A stretch of DNA of 64,000 bases from Betaproteobacteria bacterium SCN1 (GTDB taxonomy: Bacteria; Pseudomonadota; Gammaproteobacteria; Burkholderiales; Thiobacillaceae), in contig WBSF01000008.1 in assembly GCA_008923315.1 (NCBI GenBank), forward strand, positions 124,001 to 188,000, read 5' to 3'. Within the stretch, counting starts at the first letter, position 1, and the number at the start of each line of letters is the position of its first letter. The notes beneath the pieces are model-generated. The model searched no databases. It had not been told where the DNA came from and worked only from the letters and a program-made list of their open reading frames with translations. This document shows positions 55,900 to 63,731 of the stretch, piece by piece. The position numbers and the translations under genes were made by a program.

Positions 55900-56694
55900 C
55901 TACCATTTCACCACATGCACATTGTTCAGCGTGCGTCCCAGAAACCGCTCGCCGATGGTCTGGAAGCGCAGGGGCACGTCGGTGACGTAGAAGTCGTAGC
56001 GCGGCTGGGCGGGGCCCGGGTTGGCGAGGCCTTTCTCGGCGAGCACGGCGGCGACCTGTTCGGCCATCGCTTCGGCGGAATCGACCAGGGCGACGTCGTC
56101 GCCGACGACCTGCCGCAGCAGCGGCTTCAGCAGCGGGTAATGCGTACAGCCCAGCACCAGGGTGTCGATGTGTTCGGCCATCAGCGGCTTGAGGTAGTCC
56201 TGTGCGGTCAGCCGCGTCACGTCATGGTCGAGCCAGCCTTCTTCCACCAGCGGCACGAACAGGGCGCAGGCTTGCGAATGGATGCGCGAGTCGGGCGCGT
56301 AGTCGTGGATGGCGCGCGCGTAGGCGTTGCTGTTGATGGTGGTGGGCGTGCCGATGACGCCGATGCGGCGGCCAGAGCGCGCGGAGACGGCGCCGGCGTC
56401 GATGACGTCGAGCACGGGCACGGGCGACAGATCCTTGACGACCTGCGCGGCGACGGCGGCCATGGTGTTGCAGGCGATGACCAGCAGCTTGACGTCCTTC
56501 TCGAGCAGGAACTGCGCGATCTGGGTGGTGAAGTGGGCGATGGTCTCGACCGACTTCACGCCGTAGGGCACGCGCGCAGTGTCGCCGAAGTAGACGATGT
56601 TTTCGTAGGGCAGACGCTCCATCAGCGCGCGTACCACGGTCAATCCACCGATGCCGGAATCGAATACGCCGATGGGGGAGGAAGCGGTGCTCAT
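55900..56694 (-). CDS. murI: Glutamate racemase
   Basis: This 264-aa cofactor-independent racemase makes D-glutamate for peptidoglycan. The two catalytic cysteines are in VIACNTMAAV and LGCTHYPLL, and the start IGVFDSGIGGLTVVRAL is typical. The ATG overlaps the queG stop (ATGA). It ends 46 bases from the integron-type cassette array. Confidence 0.96.
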   Translation of the reverse strand: MSTASSPIGVFDSGIGGLTVVRALMERLPYENIVYFGDTARVPYGVKSVETIAHFTTQIAQFLLEKDVKLLVIACNTMAAVAAQVVKDLSPVPVLDVIDAGAVSARSGRRIGVIGTPTTINSNAYARAIHDYAPDSRIHSQACALFVPLVEEGWLDHDVTRLTAQDYLKPLMAEHIDTLVLGCTHYPLLKPLLRQVVGDDVALVDSAEAMAEQVAAVLAEKGLANPGPAQPRYDFYVTDVPLRFQTIGERFLGRTLNNVHVVKW

Positions 56695-57752
56695 GCGGAC
56701 GGGCCGTGTTGCGAGAGCGCCCATTCTACATGCTCGCGCACGAGTGCCGAGGGGTGGTCGCGCCGTGTTCTGAGGGCGTTGGCGGCCGCTTCGGAAGGGG
56801 CCGCATTGCCCAGCGCAACGGCGATGTTGCGCAGCCAGCGCTCGTATCCGATGCGGCGGATGGCCGAGCCGGCCAGGCGGTCGTTGAAGTCGGTTTCGCT
56901 CCAGGCGAAAAGCGCGGCCAGCCGGGCGCGGTCGAGGCCGTTGCGCACGGCGAAGTCGGGCAGGGCGGTGGTCTGCGCGAAGCGGTTCCACGGGCAGACG
57001 AGCTGGCAGTCGTCGCAGCCGTAGATACGGTTGCCGATGGGCGGGCGCAACTCGACGGGAATGCTGCCTTTCAATTCGATCGTCAGGTACGAGATGCAGC
57101 GCCGCGCGTCGAGCTGATACGGCGCGACGATGGCCTGCGTGGGGCAGATATCGAGACAGGCCCGGCAGGTGCCGCAGTGGCCAGTCTCGGGCGTGTCGAC
57201 TGGCAGCGGCAGGTCGGTGTATATCTCGCCGAGGAAGAACCACGAGCCACGGTCGCGGTTGAGCAGCAGAGTGTGCTTGCCGCGCCAGCCCAGGCCGGAT
57301 TGGGTGGCGAGTTCGACTTCGAGCACGGGGGCGCTGTCGGTGAAGACGCGGAACTGCCCGTGACCGGCTTTGGCCGCGATGCGTTCGACCAGGGTCTGCA
57401 GGCGGCTGCGCAGCACCTTGTGGTAGTCGCGTCCGAGCGCGTAGCGCGAAAGATAGGCCGCCTCGGAGTCGGCCATGACGGCGTGCGGATCGGCGGCGCC
57501 GGGCGGCAGGTAATCCAGCCGTACGCTGATCACGCGCAGCGTGCCGGGCACGAGTTCGGCGGGGCGGCTGCGCTTCGTGCCGTGTGCGGCCATATAATTC
57601 ATCTCGCCATGAAAGCCTTTCGCCAGCCACTCAAGCAGTCCCGCCTCCGCGTCGCCGAGTTCGCAACCGGCGATGCCGACGTCGGCGAAACCGAGTTCGC
57701 GTCCCCATTGCTTGATTTGTGCCGCCAGCCGGCCTGAGTCCTGCGCATGCAT
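56691..57752 (-). CDS. queG: Epoxyqueuosine reductase
   Basis: This 353-aa cobalamin and Fe-S enzyme performs the last step of queuosine synthesis in tRNA. Two [4Fe-4S] motifs are seen: CGTCRACLDICPTQAI near residues 199–214 and CDDCQLVCPWN. A start at 57764 would add four residues. It overlaps the divergent tsaE gene at its 5' end. Its cobalamin need fits the B12-related genes at 7.7–9.1 kb. Confidence 0.94.
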   Translation of the reverse strand: MHAQDSGRLAAQIKQWGRELGFADVGIAGCELGDAEAGLLEWLAKGFHGEMNYMAAHGTKRSRPAELVPGTLRVISVRLDYLPPGAADPHAVMADSEAAYLSRYALGRDYHKVLRSRLQTLVERIAAKAGHGQFRVFTDSAPVLEVELATQSGLGWRGKHTLLLNRDRGSWFFLGEIYTDLPLPVDTPETGHCGTCRACLDICPTQAIVAPYQLDARRCISYLTIELKGSIPVELRPPIGNRIYGCDDCQLVCPWNRFAQTTALPDFAVRNGLDRARLAALFAWSETDFNDRLAGSAIRRIGYERWLRNIAVALGNAAPSEAAANALRTRRDHPSALVREHVEWALSQHGPSA

Positions 57753-58229
57753 GGAACCGATCATACCGCGCGCTGCAACTGCCACCTGGCGGACGAGGCC
57801 GCCACGCTGGACTTCGGCGCGCAACTCGGACGGGAACTGACGCCCGGCCTGTGCCTCTACCTGGAGGGCGATCTGGGGGCGGGCAAGACCACGCTGGTGC
57901 GCGGCATGCTCAGGGCGCTCGGCCATGCCGGCCGGGTGAAAAGTCCGACCTACACTCTGGCCGAAACCTATGAACTGCCGCGGTTTGAGCTGTATCATTT
58001 TGATCTATATCGTATGCATGACCCGCGCGAATGGCTCGACGCCGGTTTCCGCGACATCGGCGGCGACGCGGTGAGCCTGATCGAATGGCCCGAAAAGGCC
58101 GCGGGCTGGTTGCCGGAACCGGATGTGATCCTCCGCCTCGAGATCGACGAGGCGGGACGCACGGCGGACTGCCGTGCCGTCACACCGGAGGGCGCTCGAT
58201 TTCTGGAGGCGAGTTGCGCACGTTCTTGA
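57747..58229 (+). CDS. tsaE: tRNA threonylcarbamoyladenosine biosynthesis ATPase TsaE
   Basis: The 160-aa ATPase is required for t6A formation on tRNA. Walker A is LEGDLGAGKTTLVRG near residue 40, followed by VKSPTYTLAETYE and a LYHFDLYR motif. It starts at the ATG at 57747 with no clear ribosome-binding site, within the 5' end of divergent queG. It overlaps amiC by 16 bases. Confidence 0.94.
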   Translation: MHGTDHTARCNCHLADEAATLDFGAQLGRELTPGLCLYLEGDLGAGKTTLVRGMLRALGHAGRVKSPTYTLAETYELPRFELYHFDLYRMHDPREWLDAGFRDIGGDAVSLIEWPEKAAGWLPEPDVILRLEIDEAGRTADCRAVTPEGARFLEASCARS

Positions 58230-59410
58230 AGTTCATTCTGCTGTGCGGTGTGCTGGCGACGGGCTGGGCCCACGCCCTGCAGTTGAGCGCGACGCGCCTG
58301 TGGCCTTCGCCCGATTACACGCGCCTGACGCTGGAGGCGCCGCAGCCCCTGAGTTACAAGTATTTCAGCCTGGGCGGCCCCGATCGTCTGGTGATCGATC
58401 TCGAAGGTATCGAGCCGGGGGCGGCGCTGGACGCCCTGAGCGGCCTGCTCGCCGCAGACGATCCCTACATCGCCTCGATCCGCACCGGGCTCAACCGGCC
58501 AGGCGTCATGCGCATCGTGCTGGAACTGAAAACGCCCGCCAAACCTTCGGTCTTCGCCCTGCAGCCGCTGGGGCAATACGGTCACCGCCTGGTGATCGAT
58601 CTGTATCCGGCGACGGCTTCGGTGGCCGATGCCGCCCAAGCCGGCCCTGCGCCTGCGGTCCGGAGTGACAAGCCGTCCGTGCCGCAGTACGCGCGCCTCA
58701 TCACAGTGGCGATCGATGCCGGACACGGCGGCGAGGACCCCGGCGCGGTCGGCGCCAAGGGGTCGCATGAAAAGAACATCACCCTGGCGCTGGCGAAGCG
58801 GCTCAAGCAGAAAATCGATGCCCAGGACAACATGCGCGCCGTGCTGACGCGCGACGGCGACTATTTTGTGCCGTTGGCGCAGCGCGTCGTCAAGGCGCGC
58901 GCGGCGAAGGCCGATCTCTTTCTGTCGATCCATGCCGATGCCTTCATCAAACCGCATGCGCGCGGGTCTTCGGTGTTTGCGCTGTCTGAAAACGGCGCAA
59001 CCTCGGCCGCCGCCCGCTGGCTGGCGAAAAAGGAAAACGAGGCCGATCTGATCGGCGGCATCAATATCGACGTCAAGGATCCCTTCCTCAAGCGTACGCT
59101 GATCGACCTGTCGCAAACCGCCACGATCAACGACAGTCTCAAGCTGGGCCAGGCGGTGCTGAGACAGATCGGTTCGGTGAACACGCTGCACAAAGGCGAA
59201 GTCGAGCAGGCCGGCTTCGCAGTGCTGAAAGCGCCGGACATTCCCTCGATCCTGGTCGAAACAGCCTTCATCTCCAATCCGGAAGAGGAAGCCCGGCTCA
59301 ACGATCCGGCCTACCAGGACAAGCTGGTCGACGCGATCCTCGACGGCATCAAGACCTATTTCGACAAGCATCCGCTGACCGCTCCCGCGCGGCTCACGCG
59401 CAATCCATGA
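58214..59410 (+). CDS. amiC: AMIN-domain N-acetylmuramoyl-L-alanine amidase (AmiC/AmiB type)
   Basis: The 398-aa periplasmic zinc amidase splits daughter-cell peptidoglycan. A signal peptide (LRTFLKFILLCGVLATGWAHA) is followed by an AMIN domain (about residues 24–130) and an Amidase_3 domain starting ITVAIDAGHGGEDPGAVG near residue 170. Zinc ligands are His in DAGHGG, Glu in GSHEKNI and His in LSIHADAF. A TTG at 58214 after TGGAGG is chosen, inside the end of tsaE. Confidence 0.93.
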   Translation: MRTFLKFILLCGVLATGWAHALQLSATRLWPSPDYTRLTLEAPQPLSYKYFSLGGPDRLVIDLEGIEPGAALDALSGLLAADDPYIASIRTGLNRPGVMRIVLELKTPAKPSVFALQPLGQYGHRLVIDLYPATASVADAAQAGPAPAVRSDKPSVPQYARLITVAIDAGHGGEDPGAVGAKGSHEKNITLALAKRLKQKIDAQDNMRAVLTRDGDYFVPLAQRVVKARAAKADLFLSIHADAFIKPHARGSSVFALSENGATSAAARWLAKKENEADLIGGINIDVKDPFLKRTLIDLSQTATINDSLKLGQAVLRQIGSVNTLHKGEVEQAGFAVLKAPDIPSILVETAFISNPEEEARLNDPAYQDKLVDAILDGIKTYFDKHPLTAPARLTRNP

Positions 59411-59940
59411 CCGCCAGCCTGCTGGGCCGGCCGGCGCCCGGATTCGACGCGCCGCTCGATGTGCTGGAAGCCTGTCATGCACGGATCGCGCGCCAGTGCG
59501 ACACCCTCGAAAAACTGTTGACGCACCTGCCGGAACAGGGCGCGGATACGCAGGCACGGCAAGCCGCCCGTGCGGTCATGAGCTACTTCGACACGGCAGC
59601 CGTGCATCATCACGACGACGAGGAGCGCAACCTGTTTCCGCTGCTCGAAGCGGCCGGTGCGCCCGGCGCCTGCGAACTGGTCGAGACGTTGACCCTGGAG
59701 CACGACGAACAGGGGCGCCTGTGGCGTGCGCTACGCGTGCAGCTCGCCGATATCGCGGCCGGTGCATCGGCCGAACTGGATGCCGCTCTGACGGCCCGGT
59801 TCGTCGCATCTCATCGTGCGCACCTCGAATTCGAAAACCGGCATGTCCTGCCCCTGGCGCGCACCTGTCTGGATGCCGTGGCATTGAACCGGCTGGGACA
59901 AGCGATGGCCGCGCGCCGCGGCGTCACATTCCTGGCCTAG
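59407..59940 (+). CDS. Hemerythrin-domain protein
   Basis: The 177-aa four-helix-bundle protein has the hemerythrin iron-site pattern: His in EACHARIARQCDTLE, the cluster AAVHHHDDEERNLFP near residues 64–78, LTLEHDEQG and ASHRAHLEFENRHVLPLA. Such proteins bind O2 or NO, or store iron through a di-iron centre. It is joined to amiC (ATGA overlap) and sits 6 bases before mutL, so it interrupts the usual amidase–mutL pairing. Confidence 0.88.
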   Translation: MTASLLGRPAPGFDAPLDVLEACHARIARQCDTLEKLLTHLPEQGADTQARQAARAVMSYFDTAAVHHHDDEERNLFPLLEAAGAPGACELVETLTLEHDEQGRLWRALRVQLADIAAGASAELDAALTARFVASHRAHLEFENRHVLPLARTCLDAVALNRLGQAMAARRGVTFLA

Positions 59941-59946
59941 TGCATC

Positions 59947-61698
59947 GTGTCGATCCGCGTTCTGCCTGATGTCCTGATTTCGCAGATTGCCGCCGGCGAG
60001 GTGGTCGAGCGCCCGGCGGCCGCACTGAAAGAAATCCTGGAAAACAGCCTCGATGCCGGCGCGACCGATATCCGGGTCGAGCTGGAGCAGGGCGGCATCA
60101 AGCGGATTCGCGTCAGCGACGACGGTGCGGGTATCGCGCGCGACGAACTGCCGCTGGCGCTGACGCGCCATGCCACCAGCAAGATCGCCAGCCTGGATGA
60201 TCTGGAACGTGTGGCCAGTCTCGGTTTCCGGGGCGAAGCACTGGCCTCCATTGCGGCAGTGGCGCGGTTGGCGCTGGTGAGCCGCCGCCCCGATGCCGGC
60301 CACGCCTGGCAACTGGCCGTGGAAGGCGGCCGCATGGGCGAGATCGCGCCTGCGGCCCGCGAACCCGGCACCACGATCGAAGTGCAGGATTTGTTCTTCA
60401 ATACGCCGGCGCGCCGCAAATTCCTGAAAACCGACGCGACCGAATACGCGCACTGTGCGGAGACGGTGCGGCGGCTGGCGCTGGCGCATCCGGCAAGTGC
60501 CTTTTCGCTGCAGCACAACGGTCGCGTGCAATTTCGTCATGCCGCCTGCGACCGGCAGACACGTATGCGCCAGATCCTGGGCAGCGAGTTCGAATCGCAG
60601 GCCGTCGCGGTCGAGGCCGCGGCCGGCCCGGTACGGGTATCCGGATGGGTGGTCCGGCCGGCTGCGGCCACGGCGGCGCGGGACGGACAGCATGCCTTCG
60701 TCAATGGCCGCTACGTCCGCGACAAGCTGATCGTGCATGCCTTGAAGGAGGCCTATCGCGACGTGCTGCACCACCAGCTCAATCCCGCCTACTGTCTGTT
60801 TCTCGAACTGCCGCCGGACGCGGTGGACGTGAATGTGCACCCGGCCAAGACCGAGATCCGCTTTCGCGACAGCCGTGGCGTGCATCAATTCCTGTTCCAT
60901 GCGGCCGAGCGGGTTCTGTCCGTTCCGGTGGGCACCGAACGGCGCGAACCCGCACCGATCTCCGCCGCCGGCCCGGCGTCGCCGTTCGTGCCGCCCCGGC
61001 AGGTGGTCATGCCCTTGCAGGTGAACGAGGCGATGGCGTTCTATGCACCACCGCCTCTGGATCGGAACGCCGCCCAGCCGGCCGCACCGGCCGCCGTTGC
61101 GGGCCCCGAAGATGCGCCGCCGCTGGGTTATGCGCTTGGCCAGTTGCACGGCGTCTACGTCCTGGCGCAGAACGCGCAGGGCCTGGTACTGGTGGACATG
61201 CACGCCGCGCACGAACGCGTGGTGTACGAAAAGCTCAAGTCCGCTCTGGATGCACGTGCCGTGCCGTCGCAGACGCTGCTGATCCCTGTCGCATTGACGG
61301 TGGATGCGCGCGACGTGGCTGAAGTCGGCCCGCATCTGGACGCGTTGCGGGCCATCGGGTTCGAGTTGTCGGTCACGTCGCCGACCTCGGTCGCAGTACG
61401 GGCCGTTCCCTGGCTGCTGCGCGATGCCGATCCGCTCGAACTGACACGGACGCTGCTGCGCGAAATCGCGGAGTTCGGCGTGGCCCGTCTGCTCGACGAA
61501 CGCCGCAACGAACTGCTGGCCACGCTCGCCTGCCACGGCGCGGTCCGGGCCAACCGCCATCTCACGGTACCGGAGATGAACGCCTTGCTGCGCGAGATGG
61601 AAGCGACCGAGCGCGCCGGGCAATGCAATCACGGCCGGCCGACCTGGTTCCAGATCGGTCTGCGCGAGCTGGACGCGATGTTCATGCGCGGTCGCTGA
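59947..61698 (+). CDS. mutL: DNA mismatch repair protein MutL
   Basis: This 583-aa GHKL-type ATPase couples MutS to downstream repair. The N-terminal VLISQIAAGEVVERPAAALK, ENSLDAGAT and LGFRGEALASIA motifs are intact, and GRYVRDKLI and NVHPAKTEIRF follow. The C-terminal dimerisation domain ends NHGRPTWFQ. GTG start at 59947. No endonuclease DQHA-type motif; the related position reads DMHAAHERVVYE. Confidence 0.96.
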   Translation: MSIRVLPDVLISQIAAGEVVERPAAALKEILENSLDAGATDIRVELEQGGIKRIRVSDDGAGIARDELPLALTRHATSKIASLDDLERVASLGFRGEALASIAAVARLALVSRRPDAGHAWQLAVEGGRMGEIAPAAREPGTTIEVQDLFFNTPARRKFLKTDATEYAHCAETVRRLALAHPASAFSLQHNGRVQFRHAACDRQTRMRQILGSEFESQAVAVEAAAGPVRVSGWVVRPAAATAARDGQHAFVNGRYVRDKLIVHALKEAYRDVLHHQLNPAYCLFLELPPDAVDVNVHPAKTEIRFRDSRGVHQFLFHAAERVLSVPVGTERREPAPISAAGPASPFVPPRQVVMPLQVNEAMAFYAPPPLDRNAAQPAAPAAVAGPEDAPPLGYALGQLHGVYVLAQNAQGLVLVDMHAAHERVVYEKLKSALDARAVPSQTLLIPVALTVDARDVAEVGPHLDALRAIGFELSVTSPTSVAVRAVPWLLRDADPLELTRTLLREIAEFGVARLLDERRNELLATLACHGAVRANRHLTVPEMNALLREMEATERAGQCNHGRPTWFQIGLRELDAMFMRGR

Positions 61699-61747
61699 CC
61701 CGCTCGGCTATAATTCCGACTGTTTCACTAAGGTATTGGCGGCCCGC

Positions 61748-62101
61748 ATGAACGAACGCAAGACCATTCCCATCCAGGACATTAACGAAGCCAGCAACTG
61801 CGCCGGCTCGGAACCCTATGCGCTGATGGTGCTGGGCGATTCCATGATGCCTGAATTCGAGGAAGGCGAGATCATCGTCGTCGAGCCGTCCGGCCTGGTC
61901 AGGGACGGCTCCTACGTCGTTGCCTACGTCAACGACGAATACATCTTCCGGCAAATGGTGAAGCGCGATGAAGGCTGGATGCTCAAACCGCTCAATCCGC
62001 TCTATGAGAACATCCCGGTCGCAGGCATCGAGGTCGCGCGAGGGGTTGTTATCATGAAAAAGCGCCCCGGCAGGCGCCAAGAGCAAAAGCGATACATTTA
62101 A
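61748..62101 (+). CDS. Short S24/LexA-like protein without HTH and with Arg at the catalytic Lys position
   Basis: This 117-aa protein consists of only the LexA/UmuD-type beta domain. Ser32 in VLGDSMMPEF aligns with the catalytic serine. The segment NDEYIFRQM aligns with LexA DDEVTVKRL so that the catalytic lysine is Arg68. It is therefore probably inactive as a protease, or uses nearby Lys72. A basic tail (KKRPGRRQEQKRYI) ends the protein. A perfect TATAAT at 61709–61714 may be its -10. It could bind DNA or protein partners; its function is unknown. Confidence 0.7.
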   Translation: MNERKTIPIQDINEASNCAGSEPYALMVLGDSMMPEFEEGEIIVVEPSGLVRDGSYVVAYVNDEYIFRQMVKRDEGWMLKPLNPLYENIPVAGIEVARGVVIMKKRPGRRQEQKRYI

Positions 62102-62109
62102 ATATCGTC

Positions 62110-62124
62110 ATATCATACTGATAT
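62110..62124. promoter_or_regulatory. Operator-like palindrome 1
   Basis: ATATCA-TAC-TGATAT is a perfect inverted repeat of two 6-base halves, 9 bases after the S24-like stop codon. The binding protein is unknown. Confidence 0.5.
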
Positions 62125-62133
62125 AAATGAAAT

Positions 62134-62153
62134 ATTGTTTAAATATAAACAAT
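62134..62153. promoter_or_regulatory. Operator-like palindrome 2
   Basis: ATTGTTTA-AATA-TAAACAAT is a perfect inverted repeat with 8-base halves and a 4-base spacer, the size of a dimeric regulator site. It is not a good FNR box (TTGAT-N4-ATCAA). It lies about 40–60 bases upstream of the candidate -35. Confidence 0.55.
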
Positions 62154-62259
62154 TCAATCGGTTTATGAATAGATAAATTTAATAAATATTATTCTTTACT
62201 AATTTATTTGGGTATCTACACTAAGAGCGTGTTCAACGCTGAAGCAAAGGAGTAGGGCC

Positions 62260-62715
62260 ATGAGTGGACTGATTGCAAATTTCCCGGCCGACGGCGTCGT
62301 AACTGTCAATCGGGTGATCCTGAAACCGGGATACACGGTGGACGATCTGCAGGAGCGCGTCGCCTTCCTGTGCGAGAACGTCAAGACTTACCATTCGGAC
62401 ACCGGTTTCGTGGGCGGTTTCGTGGCCCTGAATTCAGGGGCCGTCTCGAATGAAGGCTCGACCATCGGCCAGCCGGTCGAGAGCCCGATGAAAGGCAAGG
62501 AAGCCCTGATCGTGACGTTCTGGACGTCGTTCGAGAATCACGAAAGATCGCACCGCTCGGCGAGTTTCCAGCCGCTGTTCCGGAAAGTACTCGAACTGTG
62601 CGAGAACGGCAACGAGGAGATCGCCTACGAAATGCTGTGGTCGGGCAAGGCGTATGGTCCTGAGGAAATCGAAGCGGCGCGTCGCGCGAAGGCGGAATAC
62701 GCCAAGGCGGCCTGA
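62260..62715 (+). CDS. Small sulfur-oxygenase-reductase-like / dimeric alpha-beta barrel protein
   Basis: This 151-aa soluble protein has a ferredoxin-like alpha-beta barrel pattern. The region GFVGGFVAL … ALIVTFWTSFENHERSHRSASFQPLF resembles that around the iron site of sulfur oxygenase reductase (SOR), including an HxxxH pair (His94, His98). SOR has a Glu 24 residues after the second His; here Glu lies at +22 and +26, so the third ligand is uncertain. The catalytic SOR cysteine is not aligned, though Cys38 and Cys114 exist. SOR is about 310 aa, so this is at most a half-length relative. An antibiotic-monooxygenase-type protein is the alternative. It has its own AT-rich promoter region and terminator. 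Confidence 0.6.
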   Translation: MSGLIANFPADGVVTVNRVILKPGYTVDDLQERVAFLCENVKTYHSDTGFVGGFVALNSGAVSNEGSTIGQPVESPMKGKEALIVTFWTSFENHERSHRSASFQPLFRKVLELCENGNEEIAYEMLWSGKAYGPEEIEAARRAKAEYAKAA

Positions 62716-62735
62716 TCAGGCCTCGATGCAAGCCA

Positions 62736-62759
62736 ACGGCGGGGAAACCCGCCGTTTTT
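62736..62759 (+). terminator. Rho-independent terminator before miaA
   Basis: ACGGCGGG (62736–62743) pairs perfectly with CCCGCCGT (62748–62755) around a GAAA tetraloop, followed by TTTT. It ends the SOR-like transcript and separates it from miaA. Confidence 0.9.
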
Positions 62760-62789
62760 GTTGTCTGCGTTACGGCATAATGCCTCGCC

Positions 62790-63731
62790 ATGTCCAAGTC
62801 CCTGCCGCCTGCCGTCTTCGTCATGGGTCCGACCGCCTCGGGCAAGACCGCGCTGGCGGTCCATCTGGCCGAATGTTTTCCCCTGGACATCGTGAGCGTG
62901 GATTCCGCGCTGGTCTACCGCGGCATGGATATCGGCACGGCCAAGCCCGACACGGACACCCTGGCGCGTGCGCCGCACCGCCTGCTCGATATCCGCGACC
63001 CCACCGAAGCCTATTCGGCCGCCGCATTCCGGGACGATGCCCTGGCGGCCATGGCCGAAATCACCGCGTGCGGCAGGGTGCCGCTGCTGGCTGGCGGTAC
63101 CATGCTGTATTTCAGAAGCCTGCTGAATGGGCTCGACGATCTGCCGCGCGCCGACCCGGCGCTACGCGCGGAACTGGAAGCCGCGGCGGCGGTACGCGGC
63201 TGGCCGGCACTGCATACCGAACTGGCACGGCACGATCCGGCGACGGCCGCCCGGCTCGCGCCGAACGATGCGCAGCGCATCGGCCGGGCACTCGAAATCA
63301 TCCGGCTCACCGGCCGCCCGATGTCCGCGCAGCTCGCACGCGCCGAGACAAGGTTGCCCTACGACGTGCTGCAGCTCGCGCTGGTACCCGGCGATCGCGC
63401 GGTGCTGCACCGCCGGATTGCCGAACGTTTCGATTTGATGCTGGCAGCCGGTCTGCTCGACGAGTTGCGTGCGCTGCGTATGCGCCACGCCTTGACGCCC
63501 GATCTGCCTGCCATGCGCGCGGTGGGCTACCGGCAGGCCTGGGCCTGCCTGGACGGCAAAATCGATAAGCCAACCCTGCGCGAACAGGGCATCGCGGCCA
63601 CCCGCCAGCTGGCCAAGCGCCAGCTGACCTGGCTGCGTTCATGGCCGGATGCGGTCAATCTCGACTGTCTGGCCCCCGATCTGACGACACAGGCGGAGGC
63701 GAGGGTGCACACGCATCTCAATCCGGCGTGA
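62790..63731 (+). CDS. miaA: tRNA dimethylallyltransferase
   Basis: This 313-aa enzyme adds a dimethylallyl group to A37 of tRNAs reading U-starting codons. The P-loop is [11 protein letters not shown] near residues 12–22, with [18 protein letters not shown] and [14 protein letters not shown] following. The usual D-S-x-Q position reads [17 protein letters not shown] hexamer at 62776–62781 could start transcription almost at the ATG. The 3' end overlaps xseA by 14 bases. Confidence 0.95.
   Translation: MSKSLPPAVFVMGPTASGKTALAVHLAECFPLDIVSVDSALVYRGMDIGTAKPDTDTLARAPHRLLDIRDPTEAYSAAAFRDDALAAMAEITACGRVPLLAGGTMLYFRSLLNGLDDLPRADPALRAELEAAAAVRGWPALHTELARHDPATAARLAPNDAQRIGRALEIIRLTGRPMSAQLARAETRLPYDVLQLALVPGDRAVLHRRIAERFDLMLAAGLLDELRALRMRHALTPDLPAMRAVGYRQAWACLDGKIDKPTLREQGIAATRQLAKRQLTWLRSWPDAVNLDCLAPDLTTQAEARVHTHLNPA

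Larger units (their letters stand above)
62102..62259. promoter_or_regulatory. AT-rich control region before the SOR-like gene
   Basis: This noncoding stretch of 158 bases is very rich in A+T, in sharp contrast to the flanks. It contains two perfect palindromes (62110–62124 and 62134–62153), a possible promoter (TTTACT 62195–62200, TACACT 62217–62222, spacer 16) and a strong AAAGGAG ribosome-binding site near 62246. No open reading frame is supported in it. Confidence 0.7.

Noticed and set aside
62134-62153. FNR/CRP-type site
   Set aside because: The halves are ATTGTTTA/TAAACAAT; they lack the TTGAT–ATCAA core of FNR and the TGTGA–TCACA core of CRP.
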